A stretch of DNA of 64,000 bases from Epinephelus fuscoguttatus (Eukaryota > Chordata > Actinopteri > Perciformes > Serranidae): positions 13,970,013 through 14,034,012 of the forward strand of contig NC_064758.1 of the NCBI RefSeq assembly GCF_011397635.1, read 5' to 3'. The notes below the pieces were generated by a model. The model was not told the DNA's origin. It saw nothing but the letters and a program-made list of their open reading frames with translations, and searched no databases. Position numbers and translations under genes: made by a program. Below, piece after piece: positions 21,101 through 31,008 of this stretch (position 1 is its first letter; the number at the start of each line of letters is the position of its first letter).

Positions 21101-24100
21101 TCCTAAAGGGATAGTTCAGATCTGAACAGTGACCGGCCCTTTGTTCATACGAAACATGACCCTGATGAGGTCATCAAGCCCAAGTTGTTATTCATACTAA
21201 AGGTGTTGCTATTATTTTGACCTCTCTGTGTCTAAATTCTAGCAGCTCAAATGCACTTACCAACACTAAACTGACTTCACCCCTCGCCTCACAGTGCCAG
21301 AGTCCCGCTTTGATCATGACTCAGAGGAGAGTGGTGAGGACATGGAGGAAGAAGAGGAGGAGGAAGAGGAGGATGCAGGAGAGGGTGACCCCACGCCTCA
21401 GTCTCAAACTCACTCTGGCCCCCCTACCCCAGAAGAAAACTACATCCCAGACTCGCCCCCAATTTCACCTGTGGAGCTGAAGAAGGAGCTGCCCAAATAT
21501 CTGCCTGCTTTACAGGTTGGTACAGACAACGCAATTATTCATCCAGCTTAGCCACAATGTAATCATGTGATGCAAGCTAGTATGTTGAGGTCTCCATTTT
21601 TATTGTTTTCAGGGTTGTCGCAGTGTTGAGGAATTCCAGTGCTTGAACAGAATAGAAGAGGGAACCTACGGTGTGGTGTACAGAGCCAAGGACAAAAAGA
21701 CGGGTATGAAAATAAGCATGTCGCTCCATTTGCTTTCGGGGTTCTCATATGTGTTCATTGGTGATATAATAATTGCGGTCTCATGTTTGCAGATGAAATT
21801 GTGGCCTTGAAAAGGTTGAAGATGGAGAAGGAGAAGGAGGGCTTCCCCATCACCTCTTTAAGAGAAATCAACACTATCCTCAAAGCTCAGCACCCAAACA
21901 TCGTCACAGTGAGGGTGAGAGAACTTGAAAACTCCTTCTTCATTTAACACTTTACTTGGCTTTTATGGAAATCTAACCCTGTTTTTTATTTTTATATTAG
22001 GAAATAGTTGTTGGAAGTAACATGGACAAGATCTACATCGTGATGAACTATGTAGAACATGACCTGAAGAGTCTGATGGAAACCATGAAGCAGCCCTTCC
22101 TGCCAGGTAAAGTGAGACATTGTTGAGCTCTGGTCCATCTCTGTGTCTCATTGTTTATGGGTTAAGCATTAAATCTTTTGCCTCGCCACAGCTCCGTTAA
22201 AGCATTATGTTTGTCTCTCAGGTGAAGTAAAGACTCTGATGATCCAGCTGCTGCGAGGTGTCCGACATCTCCACGATAACTGGATTCTGCATCGTGACCT
22301 GAAGACGTCTAACCTGTTGCTGAGCCACAAGGGTATCCTCAAGGTATGCTTGGACTTCTTACTCAGGCCCTGCCAACTTCAGAGGCTAGATAATTAGTTG
22401 TTACCTTGGCAACAAGTACTCTAACTGGGGTCCTTGAGAGCAGCCAGTCCACAGCAAGTACAAGTTGTTTTCAGCTAAATATTTGTTTGAACTTTGGATT
22501 GAAAGTTCAAAATGTCCGTATTTCTGGGCTTTCTAGGAAATGTAGGAAATCATTAACCGAAGTAAACAAGGTAGAGACAGAGAACATTTGTTTGGTTGAA
22601 ATGCAATAAACATCACAGATTAATGGATAACAGCGAGGCCTTTTGAATGGTACTAGATGCATTTTCCCAATCACAGAACTTCTTTATGTATGACTGGGGA
22701 TATACATATATACAGCCCCACTTCAAAAAGCCCGAACTATCCCTTTAAGGGCACTTCCAATCCTGGAATTATGACTTGATTAAACATTACTTAAAGAATT
22801 GGATTTAAAGGGGGCTAACAAAAAGCCTAACCTTCAAATAAATAAAATCACATTTTCTGCTTAAAAATTGATCCATTTTTACGAGTACAGAAACTCGTAA
22901 AAAGGGTTCTTTTAATCCATCTTCTGATGATGTAAAACTTTCTCCTGAGCTTGCAGCAATACAGCACAGTTCCACAAACAACACATGATTACTAAAGGTC
23001 AATTAGAGCATGAATTTCTGGCAAAACAAAGCGCAGACGGCGTCCGTGTGTAAATAAACGTTGCTTTTACAGTCAGTGTGAATTTTATGCAAGCTGACAA
23101 TAGAAAATATGAATCACACTGCATCTTGTAATTTTTCAAATCCAGTATGACTATGCTGTACCGTGCCGCACCCAAGTATATGTTCATTTGACCTCCTTTG
23201 AGACGTTGAAAGATTTATGGAATAATCACCTTTTTAAGGCGTCATTTTAATGCTGAGGTATTGTTCTTTCACCCAAAATGAAATGTAGTGTTGTTAATGC
23301 GAGCCAACTGTCCTTCACTGTAGATTGGCGACTTTGGTTTGGCCCGAGAGTACGGTTCCCCCCTGAAGCCCTACACCCCTGTCGTGGTGACCCTGTGGTA
23401 CCGATCACCAGAGCTGCTGCTTGGAGCCAAGGTGAGAATTCAAGTTCACACCACACTTCACGGGAACCAGATGAAATACCTTGCAATAACTGAAACTACA
23501 CATACTAAGGTTATGTATTTTTCAGACACGCGGTTACATCATCTTGATTGATTTGATTTAACCAAAGATTTATTTCAAGGAGGAGAATAGTTTATAGGAT
23601 ACCAAATACCACTGAAACACTATTTGAGTTTTACGATATATGACTTACAGCCAGACATTCGCAGTCCAGCAGCCCATCAGAGCACATCCACGTTCACACA
23701 CACGAAACAGACTCCAACGTAAAGTTTGCCAGGCAGACTGTCTACTTTGTGTTTCTGCGGACTGCCACTGTGTTTGCTCTTCTCTCCGCAGGAGTACTCC
23801 ACAGCTGTGGACATGTGGTCAGTGGGCTGCATATTTGGCGAGCTCCTCACCCAGAAACCTCTCTTCCCTGGAAAATCTGAAATCGACCAAATTAACAAGA
23901 TTTTTAAGGTAAATGCCCTTATTTGCTCGTTTAAAATGAAGGAAAACCTCACCATAATGGGTAAAGCTCTTCTGTTTACAGCCTTTAAATCTTTGAGTGT
24001 GTCGTCTGTCAGAGGAGTCAGCGTGTAGTGCACCACAGGGTGGAGCTGTTGGTGGATGTTAACCCAGCTGATGAAGTTATTATGAAACTGAGATGATCAC

Positions 24101-27100
24101 CATATAGGATTTTTCCATAGTAGGAGAGAGAGTTGAGCTTTCATGATTGTTTTTCCAGAGCACAGCCTAGTAAGGTAAACCTGTTTACATTGGTGACGTA
24201 TTTTAGGTGTCACAAACTAGACCGTCGCCTGCAGCCCTTTTCAGTTTGTACTATTCCTCTCTGCAATATTGAAATCAGATTCACTGACCAGTTAGCCCAG
24301 AATGTGTCCATGTCTGGTTGATAACAGCTGTTTTATTGAAGAGCATCAGTGCTAATTAACTGTAAAAGCAACCCGTCTGTTTGCAAGTGGAAAACTTTTA
24401 GTGTGAAGAGAGAACAGCAGGAGGTTCAGTTTGTAGCAGCTCTGATCCGGCTGAAAGCAATCAGTAAGCAGTAAAATAAGGTTGATGTGTGAACGCACAA
24501 ACAGGAACTGTGGAGTGTATAAAACTCCAAACCACAGATATTGAGGTAGATGCTCCAAAAGTACTGAGAGCTGAACACAGAGACTACTAAAAGTTGCTCA
24601 CTGGTCGACCTTTGGCTGTCTCTGCTTATTATCTACACTGGTTATATGCCAGTTCAGAATGTATCTGTGTCGAACAGGTTGGTCCCTTGGCCTCCTGTGT
24701 TGCAGCTTGCAGCTTTCCAAACAACTTCACACTAGACACTGCGCTTCTTGGGAGTATACACATCATTGGCTAACAGCTAGCTGTTTGGGACCGGGCCATC
24801 TCTGGGAACAAAAGCGCTCATTCAGAAGGTTGCATTTCTGATGCTTGAAAGTAAGGTCCCCTCTCAATACTTAACACTGTGTGTGCATCACTTCTAATAA
24901 ATATGTCCTGAAGATTTCAAGGGCTTGCACTCAACACTGCACTTCTTGGTTCCTCAGCAGCACTCCTGCCAAGTGTGAGGTCGATCACATGAATGACTGT
25001 CAAGAAAATTAAGGGACAGACATACGTACAGAGACTCCTTCCATTATTGTCAGATAAAACATGACAGCTGTGTGGACTGCTGCACTCAGGCCTCTCCTAC
25101 AGTCTTTATCAGTTATGTGTTAAGGTATTGAAATGTACTTAAGACTGGTTTATTGCCACGTGTCTGTGGTGGATGTTGACTTTTGACAAAGTGGGAATAT
25201 TTCATGTCTATCTCTCCTTGTACTAACAATATGCCGGCTGCTGACTTGTGTGTGTATGTGTGTGTGTTGTCTGTAGGATCTGGGGTCACCCAGCGAGAAG
25301 ATCTGGCCCGGCTACAGTGAGCTGCCCGCTGTGAAGAAGATGACTTTCACAGAGTATCCCTACAACAACCTGCGAAAGCGCTTTGGAGCGCTGCTCTCAG
25401 ATCAAGGCTTTGACCTCATGAACAAGTAGGATTCTTAAAGGCTGTCTTACTCTAAATACACAACATTACACCTCAAACAGGCTGCACTGCATCTTCAGTA
25501 CAGTCAGTTATTCCAACTGTAGCTGTGTGCACTGTGTATAGTTAACTGTGTGTTCTTGACAAACCAGTATAGTTGCCAAGGCACGATGAACACACCATAG
25601 AGTATTTGTTCCAGTAAATTAGGAAGAAATGACGAGTATTGAAAACATAAGCTTGGAATCATTGGTTTTAATGGTCTTATTATTAGTCGAAATTGTTTGA
25701 CAATTTCTCCACTGGTTAAAAATATGTCCCCACACACATTGCATTATTTCCTATCCCCTCTTTGATACAACACAGACTAATATCAGTGAAAGGCAAATAT
25801 CTGCCACTAATCAGTAACAATCAGCATGACTCCTACAGTGGAAATTGCCTTACTTGGATGAACCCATTGCTACCCTGTCAAGTTCTGTTACTCTTTCCAG
25901 CTCTTTTTATTCAGTCAGTGCATTTCTGGCAAGCCGACTTAAAACATGACAACGGTAGCGGAGTGGTAATTCATCAACATGCCTCAGCAGCAGTCCTGTT
26001 CCATCCCCTTGTTCCGTTTCACACACACACACTCACCATGGTGATGCTCCACACTACAGGAAAATGTTTTACAAAACACACATTTAATACGGAAAATCAT
26101 TTTCACACAGGGAGTAATGGCTTCATAATTCTCCGGTGCACATTCCGAAGATCAGCATTGTTTAGCAGCTGCAAAGAGCAGAGGCGAGCGTTTCAGCTCT
26201 CCTCTCAGATCCTCACCCACCCACAGAGCCTTTTGCGTACACCTGTAAATGAAAACCATACTGCTGGGTTACCTCACAGCTGCAGAGGATGGCAACAGCA
26301 TGTCCACTGTGGAGGGATCACGGCTCAGTGGAAGTTTGGCACCTGTCCAGTGCAGCTGAAACCTTCCAGCTGTCAGAAGACTCACGAGGCGTTTACCCAG
26401 GGACAGATTCAGACCTCAGGAGGTCAACACGTAGAGAAGTGCGGTTTGGAAGGCTTGAGGCAGAGCAGCGTAGGAAAAGTTCAGAGGTGTAGTTTGGCAG
26501 GTTGACATCACAGAGTGGTTAGAATGTCACACCCCCTGTGTAGTAAAGTGTTTTAGGATTGGAGCCTTTCGCATCCAACCTGAGAAGGGATTTTTGAACT
26601 TGCTCTATTCACTACTTTACTATGGGAAGTGCCATAATATGTACAGCCAGATAATATCCTGGGCCTCAAGACCTAGACGACTGCTGGTTCATATCCCAGC
26701 TATAAACAAGTCTTTATGGCTTGAATTAAAACCAGCAGGGCTCCTAGGTCCTGGGGATGCTGAGGAAGAGGAAGTTCACAGGTGCAGGAAGAGCGCACAT
26801 TTTTGGAATTCCAAAACAAAAACAATGATGTTGATGCAAGTGGATGATTGTCCCTTTCAGTGCCAGTATTGGCCCCATGTGTCAGAAAGCAGGTATTAGT
26901 CCAATCCCAGCCAGTTACCCTTCTCAGGGATTCCTCCTGCTGAAAAACAAAGACAGTTTTTTTTTTCAGTAAAATCTTTTCAGGCTGGTTTTAATCATTT
27001 ACCGCAGTGCCCCTGCTCACACATGGAAGATTCTAATCAGACACAGCTAGAAAGCCAATTATCACAATGAGCAGCTCCCCATTATGCTGTGTTGATCCTG

Positions 27101-28147
27101 TCATAACCAATTAGGACTCCTTGCACAAACCCACTGGCCCCTCATGTCAGGCCTGTATCTTGTGTCCAGATTGTCTGCCTAAGTGTTTAGTTAATACAGC
27201 TGATTCAAAGTTACACCACTAGGCCTGTATGGGGATTTCTGCACATGGAGGCGAGGATACTCTGCCTGCAATTACGTCCTATTAAACTAAATTAAAACTC
27301 AGCTGGTGCATTTTCAGCCTTCAAATGTCCTCAAAAGTTTCCCATGAGTCAGAACCATCAGGGGGCAGAACTTCTGTCTTGGTAACATCCTTTTTTGTCG
27401 ACATAGAAGCAGCTTTGTCAGCATCATCTCTGCTCGCATCTTTTTTTGGCTATTTTGTAGTCACTATTTTTCTGACTCCAGAGCAGAAAGGTGATGCCAT
27501 CGTAGAGAGGCATGAGGCGTACCTTCCCCTTCTAGTGTCCCCCATGGGACCACAGCAACAAACAAATAACTTTTTGATCCTACTTGTAGTGTACCATGAA
27601 TGTTAATTTAAAACATTTTTTTTAGTCAAGAGTTGCAGTTTGTCGTGTTACTGTTTAGTTTTGTTTGAAACCGCTTAGTTAACTATATCATATCTTACCT
27701 GATGGGTTTTATCCAACAACTCCTGGTCTTTTGTGTCAGCTAGAGAGCGAAAGAATAAGCAAGAACCGTTGCTTGTGAGAATACATCCCATTATAAAACA
27801 CACAGGCATCACAGCTTTAGTCAGAGAGGAAGGTATGATGTTACGTCAACAGATTTACGACAAACAGCGACTTTTTTGACATACAAAACTATCTTTAAAA
27901 TGACAAACTTTATAGGTGTAATTCATGGCACAATTTAGATGGGATCAGAAAATTATTTCTCTCTAATCTACATATTTTTTCTGATATAAGGTCCCACAGT
28001 GGTCTACCTGAAGCGGAGGGACTTCGCCTCTCTGTAATCCTTAATCCCTCCTTTAAAGCCCTGATTGGTTAGAAAAACACCAGACTTATTTGAGTTGCGG
28101 AAAAAATTGGAGATGAGAGCAGCCACCCAGGGATCTGACCCAGATGA

Positions 28148-28181
<34 letters not shown>

Positions 28182-29236
28182 AAATAAGTTTAAAAATCAA
28201 GTTTCACAATTGATCACTCTACACACAGACGTCTCTGTGTAAAGAATTAAAGCCCACATGGCAGTCCAAGCTGCGTGGTTACCTGTGCTTCTTTAATAAC
28301 ATATCACTGAAAGTGCATGAGCATCTCCATATCAATTCAGCCATCATCTGTTTTGCAGATTCCTCACCTACTGCCCCAGTAAGAGGATTTTATCAGATGA
28401 AGGGCTCAAGCACGAGTACTTCCGCGAGACGCCGTTGCCCATCGACCCGTCCATGTTCCCCACCTGGCCGGCCAAGAGTGAGCAACAGAGGGTGAAGAGA
28501 GGCACCAGTCCTCGTCCACCCGAGGGAGGCCTGGGCTACAGTCACCTGGTAAGGACATTAGGCTCCACTTTCTCCATTACATACAGCTACCAGGCTTTCC
28601 GAACGCTGTCTGTGTTAAATAGATTACAGACCTACAGGCTTCTGCTTTGTGTCCGGGTATTTCCTCCTTGTGTTTTCCATGATGAGCACCCTTTAGTCCC
28701 TAATGTTTTCAGCAGTGGTCCTACCCACCCAGAAGCTTATGGCAGATACTGATGTTTTTCAGTGGTAGTTAGTGTTGATATTTGCTGCCGTACTGAGAAA
28801 TTAGACCATTTCATGCCAAAAGTATCAGTTGTTCATGTCAGTTTTATTCTTACCAAAGTGGAAAATCTTGTGAAACAGACTTTGGGACATTAAAACTCCA
28901 CTGAAACCCAGGAAAGTAATAACTATAATAATATGAATAAACATGTTCATGCATATTTGTGCGGAATACAATCTAAATGCCTCATTGGAATTATTCAGGT
29001 TAAGGGGTTACCAAAGGTTACCAGTGTAGTGTGAATCAGTTCTATAATAAATATATGGGCAATAAAACTGCATTTAATCACAAATGATTAAACTGACTGC
29101 AGTCATTAACCATAAGTTAACTTTGTTTGCATAATCTCTCCAGGGCGATGACGACCTAAGAGACACAGGCTTCCACCTGACAACCAGCAACCAGGGAGCG
29201 TCTGCAGTCGGTCCAGGATTCAGCCTCAAATTCTGA
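15171..29236 (+). CDS. cdk11b: Cyclin-dependent kinase 11 (PITSLRE kinase)
   Basis: Nineteen coding exons join in phase to 791 residues, close to the human 795: 15171-15281, 15753-15868, 17638-17765, 17876-18017, 18652-18788, 19350-19475, 19580-19678, 20308-20424, 20531-20611, 21295-21515, 21613-21703, 21793-21914, 22001-22106, 22222-22343, 23324-23431, 23792-23908, 25277-25425, 28359-28548, 29144-29236. The start [20 protein letters not shown] matches the family. The N-terminal half is Arg/Glu-rich with RS-like parts and acidic runs. The kinase domain begins near residue 434: GTYGVVY (443-449), Lys463, the name motif PITSLRE (475-481), HRDLK with Asp558, DFG (576-578) and activation-loop Thr591. 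It pairs with cyclin L and acts in transcription, pre-mRNA splicing and mitosis, mainly in the nucleus. The second exon has three nearby possible acceptors; 15753 was chosen because it restores the conserved KNSDD junction. It is convergent with MMP23. Confidence 0.97.
15956..17558 (-). mobile_element. Tc1/mariner-type DNA transposon with intact ends
   Basis: The element runs 15958-17556 (1599 bp) inside CDK11 intron 2, antisense to the gene. The two ends (15958-15986 and 17528-17556) are perfect 29-base inverted repeats beginning CAGTGGTGGAAAAAAGTTTT. Each is flanked by TA, the duplicated target of this superfamily. The size and single transposase gene are typical of Tc1. I see only the outer repeats; the internal direct repeats known from some fish Tc1 groups were not recognised. 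Confidence 0.95.
16245..17251 (-). pseudogene. Tc1-type transposase, frameshifted
   Basis: The ATG at 17251 opens [10 protein letters not shown], followed by a helix-turn-helix region ([20 protein letters not shown]), a GRPR hook-like motif and a second DNA-binding segment. The catalytic triad is recognisable across broken frames: SDES in [10 protein letters not shown] (about 16780), the second Asp in QQDNAPCH (about 16515-16535) and the Glu in SPIENLWW (about 16425-16440). The frame breaks at about 16660 and near 16450-16485, so no full transposase is made. Without the breaks it would be about 335 residues, normal for Tc1. The enzyme cuts and pastes the element at TA sites. Confidence 0.85.
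18301..18504 (-). mobile_element. tRNA-derived SINE, family B, copy 1 (3' truncated)
   Basis: Read on the minus strand it opens GCAGTAGCTCAGTCCGTAGG (A box) and has the B box GGTCGCCGGTTCAAGTCC. It then has ATATGGAGCGTGGACTGGTA, the same body as the fuller copy at 42663-43010. It ends at GCCCCCTCACTCAC, so the LINE-like 3' tail is missing. It lies in a CDK11 intron, antisense to the gene. Confidence 0.8.
19701..20092. mobile_element. hAT miniature element (TAGGGCTGC family), copy 1
   Basis: The element runs 19709-20084 (376 bp). It starts TAGGGCTGCCAC and ends GTGGCAGCCCTT, and is flanked by the exact 8-base duplication TTGTCCAC (19701-19708 and 20085-20092). The interior is rich in inverted ATTAGTCGACTAAT-type motifs that could fold back. 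There is no coding capacity. It sits in a CDK11 intron. A second copy is at 44415-44768. Confidence 0.88.
21105..21120 (+). repeat. MITE end fragment in CDK11 intron
   Basis: AAAGGGATAGTTCAGA matches the end motif of the fish MITE type also seen at 7735. Only one end is present. Confidence 0.35.
22728..22750 (-). repeat. MITE end fragment in CDK11 intron
   Basis: CCCGAACTATCCCTTTAAGG is the inverted form of the same end motif as at 21105. The two lie in different introns, so an exon-spanning element is unlikely and they are probably separate remnants. Confidence 0.35.
24900..25060 (+). repeat. Probable old interspersed repeat in CDK11 intron
   Basis: The stretch around GCACTTCTTGGTTCCTCAGC, then GCCAAGTGTGAGGTCGATCA and a GGGACAGACATACGTACAGA tail resembles the 3' part of a widespread fish retroelement. 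A weaker partial echo (CACTGCGCTTCTTGGGAG) is at about 24735. Recognition is from memory of fish genomes and is uncertain. Confidence 0.3.
25858..26505 (+). other. Long open reading frame inside a CDK11 intron, unassigned
   Basis: An ATG at 25858 opens 215 codons to a stop at 26505; the open frame extends upstream to about 25762 without an ATG. It lies wholly in the 2.9-kb intron between the exons ending at 25425 and starting at 28359, in the sense direction. The product is rich in His, Ser, Thr and Gln and shows no domain, signal or membrane segment I recognise. I see no splice sites that would tie it to CDK11. It may be accidental. Confidence 0.2.
27950..28175. repeat. Repeat-like stretch ending in poly-T
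   Basis: A sequence with fish-repeat character (GTCCCACAGTGGTCTACCTG and so on) is followed by an uninterrupted run of more than 20 T at about 28150-28176. The T run could be the A-tail of an antisense retroposon. The family is not recognised. Confidence 0.3.
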
Positions 29237-29775
29237 GCCCCGAACTGCAGGATGCCTGGCTGTCTAAAAGCGGGAGCAAAGAGTTCTGGGACTTGTTCTT
29301 CTGGAATTGGACAGTGTCACTGGTTTACAGCTATAAACCAGGTCAATATCTGATCAATTACAAGTGTTACCATATAGTCAGGACTGTCTCACAGCAAGAC
29401 TGGTGGCTCAACATGTTGACTCTCCAGAATTTTCGCTTCGACTTTTCGCTCCTCCTTATTTTCAAGCCATCTCACCGTATTAAATGTGGCCATTTTATCT
29501 CTTAAAGAGGAGACACGACCATACATCTGTTATAAGTTTAGCTCTCATGTTTGACTTTTGTTTTATTTTCCCTTTTCTACTTCATGAGAGAGGACCAGAT
29601 TTTCTAAATGGTTGGTATTTCCTGGCTGCCTGAGCTACTGTATAATGATGCAGCATTGGCTGTGTTTTCCATCCAGCATTATGTTAGAAATTCACTTAGG
29701 GCTGTCAATGTCACTCAATGACAGGGGGACAATGTTTTTGCTAGAAATAAAGTTTGAAACTTTGTTTTGTCTGCT
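29237..29775 (+). terminator. CDK11 3' UTR and polyadenylation signal
   Basis: After the stop at 29234-29236 the first canonical signal is AATAAA at 29746-29751, followed by a T/G-rich stretch. This gives a 3' UTR of about 0.53 kb. The next gene on the opposite strand ends near 30.84 kb, so transcription is convergent with about 1 kb between the ends. Confidence 0.7.
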
Positions 29776-30840
29776 GTTTTCCCTATATTTATAAACTCTG
29801 TCCAAGCTATGCAAACACAACCGCACACTGCCAGAGGAGGGAAAAAAATGAAGGGAAGTTGAGGCTAAAAAAAAAAAAAATCCAGTCTTGAACCCAACTT
29901 GGTAGTCGCTGTCCAAAAGTGATGTCATTCTTTGCACTGCACACTTTGTCTCAGTACTTTGTTCTTTAAGGGGAAAAGAGGCCCAGACTTCGCTCTGCCT
30001 TTGTTTTTAAATGGCTCTGCGACTTCAGAATTAAACCAATAAATTCTTTGATTTTGAGCCGAAGAAAAATAAACAGTACAGTAACGTTTCGTTCCCTGCA
30101 AGACCACTCGCTGCTTTCATAGGAACAGGCACAGAAAAGAAAATCACCCTCGTCTTGGGACGTCTTGAGCCAGCACTAAATGGAAATGTTCATTAATCAG
30201 TTTTATCTATCCCCTCCACCCCCACCGGAGCCCTTCTGCAGATTATTACACCTGATGTGTTGAATAAGCTTGGAAGGAGAGCTGCTAGGGAACTGACTGC
30301 TGGGTCTCTGGAGGCAGACTGCTGGCTTCAATGTGAGGCTAGTAAAGTAAGCTAGACGTCTGAGGTGTTCCATATGTGGTTTAAGGTCTAAATAGTTCCA
30401 AAGGCTGTAGACAACATTGCTTATTCTGGCTTTAGTAGTTTAGATCGGTCAGTGCGTAAATGACTAAAACGGCGTGTATCTAAGCAAGAGCTTCTGTAAC
30501 TTTTCAGGCCCCCAACAAAAGCACAGTAGGGATGATGGTGTTTTTTTTTTTGGATGACCCTTTTTCTGCTGCACCTAGAGTGGAGGACAATTTGACTGTA
30601 TCTGAGAAGATACTCCTATGCACCCTCCAACTTGGCAATTTTAGCACCCCAGGAACCCGTGGGTGACCTTGGACCATTACTTCTTTAGCAGCAAAAGCTT
30701 TGAAGAAATCTAGGCTCAATGAACCCAGAGTGTAAGTTATTGTCCTAAACTTAAGGATCTTTCATCACCAAATAAAATGGAAACCACAACCTCTGTCATG
30801 AACATCTTTTCACAGTCAGGTGGTATTTTCACTAGAATTC
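29776..30840. other. Intergenic gap between convergent CDK11 and MMP23
   Basis: No gene seen. It contains short A and T runs (about 29866-29880 and 30540-30552). Confidence 0.5.
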
Positions 30841-30856
30841 TACTTGTCACGGAACA

Positions 30857-30862
30857 TTTATT
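30857..30862 (-). terminator. Probable MMP23 polyadenylation signal
   Basis: AATAAA on the minus strand, about 150 bases after the stop codon at 31009-31011. Confidence 0.55.
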
Positions 30863-31008
30863 AAAACGCACGTACACAATGACAAGGATAGACAGTCGTA
30901 TTTGGAAGATACAGGAAAGACAGTTTAAAAAACAAATATGTGCCCTAGTGAATGAGGTCTCCATGTGACCGTGTGAGTTTATGTGTCCTGTTCAGTGTGC
31001 AGAGGCCC

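Noticed and set aside
23726-24028. 100-residue plus-strand open frame
   Set aside because: It is a CDK11 exon (23792-23908) read through into both flanking introns, not a separate gene.
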